This document shows, piece after piece, positions 26,417-35,780 of a stretch of DNA of 64,000 nt; position 1 is the first letter of the stretch; each line of letters opens with the position of its first letter. Below the pieces are notes generated by a model that had not been told where the DNA came from, did no database searches, and was given only the letters and a program-made list of their open reading frames with translations. The position numbers and the translations under genes are program-made. This DNA comes from Caloramator sp. E03 (GTDB lineage Bacteria > Bacillota > Clostridia > Clostridiales > Caloramatoraceae). The stretch is taken from NCBI RefSeq assembly GCF_006016075.1, contig NZ_CP040093.1, forward strand, positions 2,831,501-2,895,500, written 5' to 3'.

Positions 26417-27946
26417 ATGTTTCCAGTTATAAAAGGAGCAAGCTATATCCTAATAAATACTCCTGATATGGTTATTAATAATGGTATAACTCAAACTGTA
26501 GAAAGAGAAACCAATCCGGATTCAGAATATTTAAAAAAAATCTCGAATTATTTAAGAAGTTTTGAGGATGTGGTATCTTATCCCGTAAATCAGACTTACA
26601 TTGGAAATTTGGCCCCTGAAGAACTTGGGGAAATGCCAAGGCCTTGGTATCAAAAAAAGATTGATGGTGCCTCAAGATACGGAAAATTTGGAGAAATAAT
26701 GCCTGAAGATGAATTCTATGGGCTAATGAAGGTAAGTGATACATTTGATCTTGTTGTACTTGAAAAGAATTTTACAAGTGATATTAAATTAAAATTTGAA
26801 GAGCACAAGCTTTTAAAGGATTATATTGCAAAACTTGGTGAAGGGGTGAACTTTGAAGAGATAAAAAGGCTTGTTGAAAGTGCTGGTGCAGAGCCTTTAT
26901 GTATAAAAGGTGAAATTGTAGGATGTGTAAAAAGAGCCCATGAAATTGATAAGAACCTTTCAGCTCACATAATGACAGAAAATTTAGCAGTTAAGGCCTC
27001 TGGTATACTTGCAGTTTTAAATCTTATAGATAGGCTAAATATAAATAAGGATTCAATTGATTATATAATAGAGTGCTCAGAGGAAGCTTGTGGGGATATG
27101 AATCAAAGAGGTGGAGGAAACTTTGCAAAATCTATTGGTGAAATAGCAGGACTTAAAAATGCAACAGGATGTGATGTAAGGGGATTTTGTGCAGGGCCTA
27201 CTCATGCACTAGTAAATGCAGCAGGGCTCATACAGTCTAAAGTATTTAAAAATATCGTGGTAGTTGGAGGTGGGGCTACTGCAAAACTTGGAATGAATGG
27301 AAAAGATCATGTTAAAAAGGGATTACCAATACTTGAAGATGTGCTTGGAGGATTTGCGATACTTGTTTCAGAAAACGATGGAGTAAGTCCTGTTATAAGA
27401 ACAGATGCAGTTGGAAAGCACTCAATTGGTGCTGGGGCATCGCCACAGGCTGTTATTGAAGCTATTGTTGCAGCTCCACTTGAAAAGTTAGGTTACAGTT
27501 TTACAGATATAGATTTATATGCACCAGAGATGCAGAATCCAGAAATTACAGAACCAGCAGGTGCAGGTGATGTGCCTATGCAAAACTACAAGATGATAGG
27601 GGCACTTGCAGTTAAAAAAGGACAAATAGAAAAAGCATCTCTAACTGAATTTGTAAAAAGCCATGGATATGTAGGCTATGCACCAACTCAAGGTCACGTT
27701 CCTTCAGGAGTACCAATTATAGGGCATGGTATAGAAAAAATAAAAGAAGGCAAAATTAACAGATTTATGATTGTAGGAAAAGGAAGTTTGTTTTTGGCAA
27801 GAATGACTAACCTTTTTGATGGAATTTCTTTTGTAGTAGAGAAGAATGTTCAAAGGGAAGAAGTTATATCAAAGGAAGATATAAAGAGTATGGTGGCTGA
27901 GGCTATGAAAGAATTTGCTTCATATCTACTTAAAAATACGAGGTGA
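26417..27946 (+). CDS. grdC: Glycine reductase component C, beta subunit
   Basis: 509 residues, beginning with FPVIKGASYILINTPDMVI. The protein resembles thiolase/KAS-III-like acyltransferases (CSEEACGDMNQRGGGNFAK, GCDVRGFCAGPTHALVNAAG). With GrdD it converts the carboxymethyl-Sec intermediate of GrdA to acetyl phosphate. I chose the ATG at 26417 because GGAGGT ends 6 bases upstream; an in-frame ATG at 26393 directly follows the stop of the 13-codon leader frame and lacks its own ribosome site. It overlaps the ribosome site of grdD. Confidence 0.93.
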   Translation: MFPVIKGASYILINTPDMVINNGITQTVERETNPDSEYLKKISNYLRSFEDVVSYPVNQTYIGNLAPEELGEMPRPWYQKKIDGASRYGKFGEIMPEDEFYGLMKVSDTFDLVVLEKNFTSDIKLKFEEHKLLKDYIAKLGEGVNFEEIKRLVESAGAEPLCIKGEIVGCVKRAHEIDKNLSAHIMTENLAVKASGILAVLNLIDRLNINKDSIDYIIECSEEACGDMNQRGGGNFAKSIGEIAGLKNATGCDVRGFCAGPTHALVNAAGLIQSKVFKNIVVVGGGATAKLGMNGKDHVKKGLPILEDVLGGFAILVSENDGVSPVIRTDAVGKHSIGAGASPQAVIEAIVAAPLEKLGYSFTDIDLYAPEMQNPEITEPAGAGDVPMQNYKMIGALAVKKGQIEKASLTEFVKSHGYVGYAPTQGHVPSGVPIIGHGIEKIKEGKINRFMIVGKGSLFLARMTNLFDGISFVVEKNVQREEVISKEDIKSMVAEAMKEFASYLLKNTR

Positions 27947-27950
27947 TAAA

Positions 27951-29111
27951 ATGTCAAAGGAAAGCGTTAAAAAGTTGATTGGTGAAGTTTTCAATGAAGT
28001 AGCTGATGCCATAAAAAATGGGAGTTTTGAAAAAAAAGTGAAGATAGGTCTTACTACTTTTGAAAGTGAGCACGGAGTAAAAGAACTTATTAAAGCTGCT
28101 GAAATGGCTGAAAAAAAGTATAAAGATTTTGAAATAGTACTAATAGGTCCTAAAGCAGATACAAAGCTTTATACTTATGAAGCAAACACATATAAAGAAG
28201 CTCATAGCATTATGGAAGAACTTATTGATAGAGGCGAAATTGATGGATGCGTTACTCAGCATTATAACTTTCCTATTGGAGTTTCAACTGTTGGTAGGAT
28301 TATAACACCAGGTAAAGGAAAAGAAATGTTAATAGCAACAACAACAGGTACATCATCAACTAACAGGGTAGAAGGAATGGTTAAAAATGCAATATATGGA
28401 ATAATAACTGCAAAGGCCTGTGGAATTGAAAATCCTTCTCTTGGAATTTTGAATATAGATGGGGCAAGACAGGTTGAAAGGATTTTAAAGGATATAGATT
28501 CAAGGGGATATAAAATTAACTTTGCAAAATCAATAAGATCTGATGGCGGATGTATTATGAGAGGAAACGATCTTTTAGCAGGTACGCCAGATGTGATGGT
28601 TACTGATACATTAACTGGTAATCTGCTTATAAAAATATTCTCATCTTATACAACTGGTGGAGATTATGAATCTTTTGGCTATGGCTATGGTCCGGGAATT
28701 GGTGCAGGATATAAAAGGCTTATTTGTATAACATCAAGAGCATCTGGGGCACCAGTGGTTTGTGAGGCTCTAAGGTTTTGTGCTACCTGTGCACAAAGTA
28801 ACATTCTAAACATAGCTGAAGAAGAATTTAAAAAGCTAAATAATGCATGTTTTAATGAAATAATCAAAAATAAAACGTTACAAAATGCAAATAATAATTA
28901 TAAAGAAATAAAACTTCCTGCAAAGAAAGTAGTAACTCATGCAATATCAGGTATAGATATACTTGACCTTGAAAGTGCAGTTAGAGAATTATTGGAAAGT
29001 GGAGTGTATTCTGAAAGCGGAATGGGCTGCACAGGACCTGTTTTGCTTGTTGCAGACGAAGATGCTGAAGCTGCTAAAAATATATTAATGAAAAAGGGGT
29101 ATATAATTTAA
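27951..29111 (+). CDS. grdD: Glycine reductase component C, alpha subunit
   Basis: 386 residues starting MSKESVKKLIGEVF. The fold is PlsX-like (KIGLTTFESEHGVKELIKAAE; GTPDVMVTDTLTGNLLIKIFSSYTTGG). It forms component C with GrdC and releases acetyl phosphate, which acetate kinase can use for ATP. A conserved Cys near the C-terminus (SGMGCTGPVLLV) is present. GAGGTGA overlaps the grdC stop. Last gene of the operon; a strong hairpin follows. Confidence 0.93.
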   Translation: MSKESVKKLIGEVFNEVADAIKNGSFEKKVKIGLTTFESEHGVKELIKAAEMAEKKYKDFEIVLIGPKADTKLYTYEANTYKEAHSIMEELIDRGEIDGCVTQHYNFPIGVSTVGRIITPGKGKEMLIATTTGTSSTNRVEGMVKNAIYGIITAKACGIENPSLGILNIDGARQVERILKDIDSRGYKINFAKSIRSDGGCIMRGNDLLAGTPDVMVTDTLTGNLLIKIFSSYTTGGDYESFGYGYGPGIGAGYKRLICITSRASGAPVVCEALRFCATCAQSNILNIAEEEFKKLNNACFNEIIKNKTLQNANNNYKEIKLPAKKVVTHAISGIDILDLESAVRELLESGVYSESGMGCTGPVLLVADEDAEAAKNILMKKGYII

Positions 29112-29168
29112 CATAATTAGCGACAGAAGCTACTATTTCGTAAAGTAGGGGTAGTTCACTAGTTAATG

Positions 29169-29201
29169 CTGATTTGTAGTATAAAAAATACTACAAATCA
29201 G
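29169..29201 (+). terminator. Hairpin ending the glycine reductase operon
   Basis: CTGATTTGTAGTAT and ATACTACAAATCAG form a 14-bp perfect stem with an AAAAA loop. The tail (TACTTCTACTATATTC) is pyrimidine-rich rather than pure T. The remaining 210 bases to the next gene show no structure I can name. Confidence 0.7.
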
Positions 29202-29414
29202 TACTTCTACTATATTCAAAAAAAATTAACATATACACATAAATTTTGAATAAAAATATATTGAAAATGGTAACTTAAATATTGTAAAGTAAATAAGTAA
29301 CAAAATTTTTAATAAATTAATTGTAATTAAATTTATACAGTATATGAAGGATTTTTTAAAATGATGAAGAATAATTAAAATAAAATATATTTTATGTAAG
29401 GGGGAGTATTAAAA

Positions 29415-30497
29415 ATGAAAAAAATACTTTCGATTATTTTAGCGATTTTTGTTGTTGCAAGCGTTTTTGCGGGGTGTGGCCAAAAACAATCACAGCAACA
29501 GCAACAACAGCAGCAAACTGAACAGCCAAAGAAGATTGAAACAAATGTTAAAATTGGTCTTGCAACAGACGAAGGAGGGAAAGGTGATAAGTCCTTTAAC
29601 GATGCAGCAATTGCTGGTCTTGACAAAATAGCAAGCGAATATACTGTTGAACCTGTTATTCTTGAATCTAAACAAAATGACCAATATGAACCAAATCTTA
29701 AAAACCTTGCTTCAGCAAATGATCTTGTTTTTGCTGTAGGTTTTAAGATGCAGGATGCTTTAACAAAAATAGCAAAGGCATATCCAGATAAGAAGTTTGC
29801 TATAATTGACTCAGTTGTTGAGCTGCCAAATGTTGAATCAATATGTTTTAAGGAAGAAGAAGGCTCATTCCTTATGGGAGTTATAGCAGCAAAGACTTCT
29901 CAAACTGGTAAAATTGGTTTTGTAGGTGGTATTGATATGCCACTTATTCAAAAGTTTGAAGCTGGATTTATAGCTGGTGTTAAATCAGTTAATCCAGAAG
30001 CTGCAAAGGATCTTGAAAATAGAAAGAATGTAAAATATGCAAACAGCTTTAGCGATATTAACAAAGGATATGAGCTTGCAAAATCTCTCTACAATTCAGG
30101 TTGTGACGTTATATACCATGCAGCAGGTGGAGTAGGACTTGGAGTATTTAATGCTGCAAAGGAAATGAAGAAATGGGCAATTGGTGTTGATTCAGACCAA
30201 GCTCAAACAGTTCCAGATGCTAAGGATGTAATTCTTTGTTCAATGCTCAAGAGAGTTGACGTAGGAACATATTCTGCATCAAAAGACACAATAGAGAACA
30301 AATTCCAAGGAGGTAAGACATTAGTTCTTGGACTTAAGGAAGATGGAGTTGGCATCTCACCAACAGTTAACCCAGCAGTTCAGCAATCAACACTTGATCT
30401 TGCAAATAAATATAAAGAAGCTATAGTTAATGGTACTATAGTTGTACCATCTACACTTGATGATGTAAAGAAATTCCAACCAGTTGAAATTAAATAA
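29415..30497 (+). CDS. BMP/PnrA family nucleoside-binding lipoprotein of an ABC importer
   Basis: 360 residues. The signal peptide ends in lipobox VFAGC with Cys21 as the lipidated residue. It is followed by a run of eight Gln and a Pro/Lys linker. KIGLATDEGGKGDKSFNDAAIAGLDKIA and DVIYHAAGGVGLGVFNAAKE are signatures of the Bmp/PnrA (basic membrane protein) family, which bind purine nucleosides. An ATPase and two permeases follow. A hairpin terminator sits between this gene and the ATPase, which fits higher expression of the binding protein. Confidence 0.92.
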   Translation: MKKILSIILAIFVVASVFAGCGQKQSQQQQQQQQTEQPKKIETNVKIGLATDEGGKGDKSFNDAAIAGLDKIASEYTVEPVILESKQNDQYEPNLKNLASANDLVFAVGFKMQDALTKIAKAYPDKKFAIIDSVVELPNVESICFKEEEGSFLMGVIAAKTSQTGKIGFVGGIDMPLIQKFEAGFIAGVKSVNPEAAKDLENRKNVKYANSFSDINKGYELAKSLYNSGCDVIYHAAGGVGLGVFNAAKEMKKWAIGVDSDQAQTVPDAKDVILCSMLKRVDVGTYSASKDTIENKFQGGKTLVLGLKEDGVGISPTVNPAVQQSTLDLANKYKEAIVNGTIVVPSTLDDVKKFQPVEIK

Positions 30498-30536
30498 TAG
30501 TTTAAAGAAACATCTTTGGAGGTTTTCTAAAATTTA

Positions 30537-30567
30537 AGCTAGATGCTCCAGCATCTAGCTTTTTTAA
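30537..30567 (+). terminator. Intercistronic terminator/attenuator after the binding-protein gene
   Basis: AGCTAGATGCT and AGCATCTAGCT form an 11-bp stem with a short CC loop, followed by TTTTT. The ABC ATPase begins 30 bases later, so some readthrough is expected. Confidence 0.8.
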
Positions 30568-30594
30568 ACTTATTATTAGGGAAGGAGGATGAAT

Positions 30595-32130
30595 ATGGAA
30601 AAAGTTGTAGAAATGCGAGGAATAACTAAAGTATTTCCTGGCGTACGTGCTAACGAAAACGTAAACTTTGAACTAAGAAAAGGCGAGATACATGTTTTGC
30701 TTGGGGAAAACGGCGCAGGAAAAACAACTTTGATGAATATACTGTATGGCTTATATCAGCCTGATGAAGGAGAAATCTACATAAATGAAAAAAAAGCAAA
30801 TATAAAATCCCCATCTGATGCTATCTCTTATGGAATCGGTATGGTACATCAGCATTTTATGCTTGTTCATAATTTTACGGTTGCTGAGAACATAGTTTTA
30901 GGTAAGGAACCAAGAAAATTTATTAATATGGATATGAAAAAGGCTGTTGAAGATACAAAAAAGATTGCAGATGCTTACGGATTTAAAATAGATCCTAATG
31001 CTGTAATTGAGGACATATCTGTAGGGCAGCAGCAAAAGGTAGAGATATTAAAGGCTTTATATAGAGGAGCTGAGATACTGATACTTGATGAGCCTACAGC
31101 AGTTTTAACTCCTCAGGAAATAGAAGAATTAGGTGTAATACTAAAAAATCTTGTAAAAGAAGGAAAATCAATCATTTTAATTACTCATAAGCTTAAAGAA
31201 GTAATGGGTATGAGTGATAGAGTAACCATAATAAGAAGGGGAAAGATAATTAATACTGTAAACACAAAAGAAACTAATATTGAGCAGCTTGCAGAGATGA
31301 TGGTTGGAAGAAAGGTAAATCTTGTAGTTGAAAAAAAGATGGCAAACCCAAAGGAAGTTGTCTTAAAAGTTGAAAATTTAGAGGCTCATGATCATAGAGG
31401 TCTTCCTGCGTTAAAAGGAGTTAATTTTGAAGTTAGGGCAGGAGAAATACTTGGTATTGCTGGAGTAGATGGGAATGGTCAATCAGAACTTTTAGAGGTA
31501 TTAACTGGGCTGAGAAAGCCAGTAGCAGGTAAAGTGGTTTTAAAAGATAAAGATATAACTGGTAAAAACCCAAGGGAGATAATGGAGGCAGGAATTAGCA
31601 ATATACCTGAAGACAGACATAAAAGAGGACTTGTTTTAAAATATACTCTTGCTGAGAACTCTATTTTAGGAATACATAATAAGCAGCCTTTTGCAAAAGG
31701 AATAATGATGGATTATACAAAGATTAAGGAATTTGCAAGAAAGCTCATTGAAGAGTTTGATGTTAGGACACCTAATGAGGATGTTTTAGCTTCAAGCCTT
31801 TCAGGTGGAAACCAGCAAAAGATGGTTGTTGCAAGGGAAATAGCAAAGGATCCTGATCTTATAATTGCAGCACAACCAACCCGTGGCCTTGATGTTGGGG
31901 CCATAGAGTATATTCATAAAAGACTTGTTGAAGAAAGGGATAAAGGCAGAGCAGTATTATTAGTATCATTGGAACTTGATGAAGTAATGGCATTATCTGA
32001 TAGGATTGCAGTAATTTATGATGGGAAAATAGTTGGAGTTCTTGATGCTAAAGAAGCAACAGAAAACGATCTTGGAATATTAATGGCTGGAGGAACTTTA
32101 GATACATTAAATAAAGGAGGGGTACAATGA
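30595..32130 (+). CDS. ABC transporter ATPase, two nucleotide-binding domains (nucleoside uptake)
   Basis: 511 residues in a tandem ABC arrangement. Domain 1 has Walker A GENGAGKTT, signature VGQQQK and Walker B ILILDEPTAVL. Domain 2 has GVDGNGQSELLE (degenerate Walker A), signature LSGGNQQK and AAQPTRGLD. This is the pattern of the YufO/RbsA type used by nucleoside and monosaccharide importers. ATG 30595 is preferred because AAGGAGG ends 6 bases upstream; ATG 30589 abuts it. The stop overlaps the start of the next gene (ATGA). Confidence 0.92.
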   Translation: MEKVVEMRGITKVFPGVRANENVNFELRKGEIHVLLGENGAGKTTLMNILYGLYQPDEGEIYINEKKANIKSPSDAISYGIGMVHQHFMLVHNFTVAENIVLGKEPRKFINMDMKKAVEDTKKIADAYGFKIDPNAVIEDISVGQQQKVEILKALYRGAEILILDEPTAVLTPQEIEELGVILKNLVKEGKSIILITHKLKEVMGMSDRVTIIRRGKIINTVNTKETNIEQLAEMMVGRKVNLVVEKKMANPKEVVLKVENLEAHDHRGLPALKGVNFEVRAGEILGIAGVDGNGQSELLEVLTGLRKPVAGKVVLKDKDITGKNPREIMEAGISNIPEDRHKRGLVLKYTLAENSILGIHNKQPFAKGIMMDYTKIKEFARKLIEEFDVRTPNEDVLASSLSGGNQQKMVVAREIAKDPDLIIAAQPTRGLDVGAIEYIHKRLVEERDKGRAVLLVSLELDEVMALSDRIAVIYDGKIVGVLDAKEATENDLGILMAGGTLDTLNKGGVQ

Positions 32131-33221
32131 AAAAAAATAACTCCAAAAATGATAACTTAAAAGGAATTAAAACTCTTGTTTCATCATTGTTGTTCCCCTT
32201 AATTTCAATAATAGTTGCTATGTTTGTTGCTGTTATATTTGTAATGTGGGCAAAGGATATAAGCTTTATTAAAGGTGTTCAGGTAATGTTTAAAGCAATT
32301 TGGAATGGTAGCTTTGGAAGAAGGGATAACTTCATAGAAACATTAGTATATGTAATACCTCTTCTTTTTACAGGGCTTGCAAATGCTGTTGCATTTAAGA
32401 CAGGGCTTTTTAACATAGGAGTTGAAGGCGAGTTTATGATAAGTATAACTGCTGGTGCAATAGTTGGAATGATTCCAGGGATACCACCGGTTATACATAT
32501 TATATTGGTATTAATTGCAGGAACACTTGCAGGTATAATATGGGCAGGGATACCAGGATATCTAAAGGCTAAAGTAGGCTCAAATGAAGTAGTTAATTCA
32601 ATTATGATGAATTATATTGCCTTATATTTTTCTAACTATCTTATAATGGGGCCTTTTAACAAAAAAGGACTTGCCCAAACACCTGACATACAGCCTTCAG
32701 CGATGCTCTGGAGGTTTTTGGGAAATGATTACAGGCTGAACATAGGACTATTTATTGGACTTATAATGGTTGTTTTAGTATATTTATTATTTTGGAAAAC
32801 TACATGGGGATATGAGATAAGAGCTGTTGGATTAAATCAGTATGCAGCTGAGTATGGTGGCATAAATATAAAGAAGAATATAATATTTGCAATGGCAATT
32901 TCAGGAGGAATAGCAGGACTTGGAGGAGCAGTTTATGTTTCAGGAATTCAGCATCATGCAATACAGATGGTAACATTTACTGGTTATGGATTTGATGGGA
33001 TTGCAGTAGCGCTTCTTGCTAAGAACAATCCTATAGGTGTAATATTTTCAGCACTTTTATTTGGAGCTTTAAATACAAGTTCAATATCTCTTCAGATGGC
33101 AAATATTCCAAAACAGATTGTATTTTTAATACAAGCAATAATATTAATATTTGTTGCTGCTGATTATATTTATAAATGGTTAGCTGAAAAGAGAAGGAAG
33201 GGGGCACTTATGAATGAATAA
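32127..33221 (+). CDS. ABC transporter permease, YufP/NupP type
   Basis: 364 residues, BPD_transp_2 family, about ten hydrophobic segments. GLANAVAFKTGLFNIGVEGEFMISI is the family signature. GLNQYAAEYGGINIKKNIIFAMAISGGIAGLGGA is the coupling region. It pairs with the permease at 33214 in the nucleoside importer and overlaps it by 8 bases. Confidence 0.92.
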   Translation: MKKNNSKNDNLKGIKTLVSSLLFPLISIIVAMFVAVIFVMWAKDISFIKGVQVMFKAIWNGSFGRRDNFIETLVYVIPLLFTGLANAVAFKTGLFNIGVEGEFMISITAGAIVGMIPGIPPVIHIILVLIAGTLAGIIWAGIPGYLKAKVGSNEVVNSIMMNYIALYFSNYLIMGPFNKKGLAQTPDIQPSAMLWRFLGNDYRLNIGLFIGLIMVVLVYLLFWKTTWGYEIRAVGLNQYAAEYGGINIKKNIIFAMAISGGIAGLGGAVYVSGIQHHAIQMVTFTGYGFDGIAVALLAKNNPIGVIFSALLFGALNTSSISLQMANIPKQIVFLIQAIILIFVAADYIYKWLAEKRRKGALMNE

Positions 33222-34149
33222 TGCAGGAATACCTATAGTTGTAGCACTCCTTGCATCAATGCTAAGGCTTGCAACTCCTTTAATATTTGCTGCCCTCGGA
33301 GGATTATTTTCAGAAAAATCGGGGGTTATTAACATAGGACTTGAAGGTATGCTTACAATAGGTGCTTTTTTTGCAGTTTATGGCTCTTTCATAACAAATA
33401 ACCCTTGGATAGGCATTATATTTGCCATAATTTCAGGAGCTGCTGTAGCATCTATTCATGCTTTTTTAAGTATTCATCTTAAGGCAGACCAGACTATTTC
33501 TGGTGTTGCAATAAATATTTTTGCATCTGCAATTACAAGCTATTTACTTATGGTTTTATTTAAAAGACAGGGGCAGACAGATGGTGTAACATCTCTTCCA
33601 TATCCAAAAGAGGCAATGCTCCATATACCTGTTATTGGAAAGTTCCTTGCAGAATTGAACTGGTATGTATTTATAGCCATAATACTTGTTGTAATTACAA
33701 ACTACATATTTTATAAAACACCACTGGGACTTAGAATAAGAGCTGTTGGTGAACATCCAAAGGCAGCTGATACTTTAGGTATAAGTGTTTATGGAATAAG
33801 GTATTTATGCGTAATATTATCTGGTGCACTTGCAGGTCTTGGTGGAGCATCCCTTTCTTTAAGCAATACAAATCTTTTTAGAGAAGGTATGGTTAGTGGA
33901 AAAGGATTTATTGCAATAGCTGCAATGATTTTTGGAAATTATAAGCCTTTTGGGGCACTATGGGCTTGCTTGATATTCGCACTTGCAGATGCTTTCCAAA
34001 TTGTAGCTCAAGGTTTAGGCTGGCCTTTCCCAACTGAATTTTATTCAGCAATACCTTTTATAATAACAATGATAGTTCTATCAGGGTTTGTTGGTAAAAC
34101 TGTTCCACCGGCAGCTGATGGTATACCTTATGAAAAAGGAGAGAAATAA
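33214..34149 (+). CDS. ABC transporter permease, YufQ/NupQ type
   Basis: 311 residues, BPD_transp_2 family. AALGGLFSEKSGVINIGLEGMLTIG at the N-terminus and VGEHPKAADTLGISVYGIRYLCVILSGALAGLGGA later are typical. It completes the importer (binding protein, double ATPase, two permeases). The operon ends with a hairpin directly after the stop codon. Confidence 0.92.
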   Translation: MNNAGIPIVVALLASMLRLATPLIFAALGGLFSEKSGVINIGLEGMLTIGAFFAVYGSFITNNPWIGIIFAIISGAAVASIHAFLSIHLKADQTISGVAINIFASAITSYLLMVLFKRQGQTDGVTSLPYPKEAMLHIPVIGKFLAELNWYVFIAIILVVITNYIFYKTPLGLRIRAVGEHPKAADTLGISVYGIRYLCVILSGALAGLGGASLSLSNTNLFREGMVSGKGFIAIAAMIFGNYKPFGALWACLIFALADAFQIVAQGLGWPFPTEFYSAIPFIITMIVLSGFVGKTVPPAADGIPYEKGEK

Positions 34150-34177
34150 GCATCCATTAGGGTGCTTATTTTTTTAT
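34149..34177 (+). terminator. Terminator of the nucleoside importer operon
   Basis: AAGCATCC and GGGTGCTT pair (one G-T) around ATTA, followed by ATTTTTTTATG. Confidence 0.75.
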
Positions 34178-34274
34178 GTTAAAGGAACACTTAAAGATAA
34201 TTCTGAAATATGTTATAATAAACAAGTAAGGGATATGGACTTTACAAATACGAGAAAGCTTTGGAGGTACGCTT

Positions 34275-35621
34275 ATGAAGCTCGATTATAATCTTCAACT
34301 GAAACAAGAACAAAAGCTGATAATGACTCAAGAATTACAACTTGCAGTTAAACTCTTGCAGTTAAATTCTGTCGAGCTTAATGAGTATGTTGAAGAACAG
34401 CTTGTTGAGAATCCATTACTTGAGAGAGAAGAAAAAGAGGAAAGAGAAGAAGAAAAGGAAGAATTAGTAGAATTTATAAATTATTTAGAGGAATCAAGGG
34501 ACGATGAAATAAGCTATGATGAAGATAAGGAATATGTATCACCTTTAAATTTTATAATAAAAGAAACGTCTCTTTGGGATTATTTAAGAGAACAGCTAAT
34601 GCTGATACCTTTAAGCAAAAAAGACAAAAAAATAGGAGAATATATTATCGATTGTATAGATGAAAATGGATATTTAACAATTGATGAAAAAGAAACATGT
34701 GAAAAATTAGGTGTAGAGATTGAGGAAGTAAAGAGGATTATTGATTTAATTCATACCTTTGAACCTTATGGTGTTGGTGCAAGGGACATAAAAGAATGCC
34801 TAATAATTCAAATAAGAAATAAGGAAATAAATGATCCTATTTTGGAGAATATAATAAATAATATGCTTGAAGAAGTTGGACAGTGCAATATTACAAAGAT
34901 TGCAAAGGAAAATGGCATAACTTATGAAAAAGCAAAGGAATATATAAATATTATAAAGGCTTTAGACCCTAAGCCAGGTATAAGATATAGTGCAAATGAT
35001 GTCAGGTATATAGTACCGGATGTTATACTTGAAAAAATAGATGGAAAATATGTTGTTACTGTAAATGAAGATAGTATTCCTCATCTTAAAATAAATAGTC
35101 TATATAAAAAGCTTATAAATAATAAGAATTCACCAGAGTACCATTATGTTAAAGAAAAACTATCTTCTGCTATGTGGCTTATAAAAAGCATAGAGCAAAG
35201 GATTGATACAATTAAAAAAGTTGTATACGCAATAGTTGAATATCAAATGGACTTTTTTGAGTATGGAATAGACTTAAAACCTCTAACTTTAAAACAAATA
35301 GCAGATATGACATCCCTCCATGAGTCAACTGTTAGTAGGGCAGTTAAGGGTAAATATATACAAACTCCAAGGGGATTATTTGAACTTAAAAATTTCTTCA
35401 TTAAAGGATTACAGACAAAAGGAGGGGAAGATGTTTCGGTATCAAGATTAAAAGATAGAATTAAGGAGATAATAAAAAATGAAAATAAAGAAAAACCCTA
35501 TTCTGATCAACAAATTGCTGACAAAATGAACGGTGAAGGTTTTAATATATCAAGGAGAACTGTTGCAAAATATAGAGAGGAAATGAATATACCTTCCTCT
35601 TCTAAGAGAAAAACTAGATAA
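34275..35621 (+). CDS. rpoN: RNA polymerase sigma-54 factor
   Basis: 448 residues. The N-terminal Gln-rich activator-interacting region is QLKQEQKLIMTQELQLAVKLLQLN. An acidic region II with a run of Glu (about 47-75) follows. Then come the core-binding and helix-turn-helix regions (HESTVSRAVKGKYIQTPRG) and the C-terminal RpoN box SRRTVAKYRE. It directs polymerase to -24/-12 promoters, and one such promoter with a matching activator is found at 61.5 kb. GGAGGT lies 7 bases before the ATG. Confidence 0.95.
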   Translation: MKLDYNLQLKQEQKLIMTQELQLAVKLLQLNSVELNEYVEEQLVENPLLEREEKEEREEEKEELVEFINYLEESRDDEISYDEDKEYVSPLNFIIKETSLWDYLREQLMLIPLSKKDKKIGEYIIDCIDENGYLTIDEKETCEKLGVEIEEVKRIIDLIHTFEPYGVGARDIKECLIIQIRNKEINDPILENIINNMLEEVGQCNITKIAKENGITYEKAKEYINIIKALDPKPGIRYSANDVRYIVPDVILEKIDGKYVVTVNEDSIPHLKINSLYKKLINNKNSPEYHYVKEKLSSAMWLIKSIEQRIDTIKKVVYAIVEYQMDFFEYGIDLKPLTLKQIADMTSLHESTVSRAVKGKYIQTPRGLFELKNFFIKGLQTKGGEDVSVSRLKDRIKEIIKNENKEKPYSDQQIADKMNGEGFNISRRTVAKYREEMNIPSSSKRKTR

Positions 35622-35649
35622 ATAGTGAATACAGAATTGTAATTATATA

Positions 35650-35678
35650 TTGAAAAAAAATTGAATGAATGTTATATT
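35650..35678 (+). promoter_or_regulatory. Probable promoter of the glycolytic operon
   Basis: TTGAAA (35650-35655), a 17-base spacer and TATATT (35673-35678). It lies directly upstream of the GGGACA operator array. Confidence 0.7.
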
Positions 35679-35684
35679 TAGATT

Positions 35685-35758
35685 GGGACATTAATTAAAG
35701 CCTATGCTTTGTCCCTAAATTATTGCTCGATATGGGACAAAATTAATCCATAGGGACA
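35685..35758 (+). promoter_or_regulatory. Candidate CggR operator array
   Basis: The hexamer GGGACA occurs at 35685-35690, 35734-35739 and 35753-35758, and inverted (TGTCCC) at 35710-35715, all within 75 bases between the promoter and cggR. CggR of Bacillus binds repeated GGGAC-containing sites just downstream of its own promoter, so autoregulation is likely. Binding here is inferred. Confidence 0.7.
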
Positions 35759-35780
35759 TTATAAATCCAAAGGAAGTGAA

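Noticed and set aside
29112-29168. Possible riboswitch or small RNA between grdD and the BMP operon
   Set aside because: CTACT/AGTAG pairings exist, but no known aptamer motif (purine, preQ1, T-box) is present; treated as part of the operon's end.
29494-29520. CAA/CAG run as an unstable microsatellite
   Set aside because: It encodes eight Gln in a lipoprotein linker with mixed codons; low complexity is common after a lipobox.
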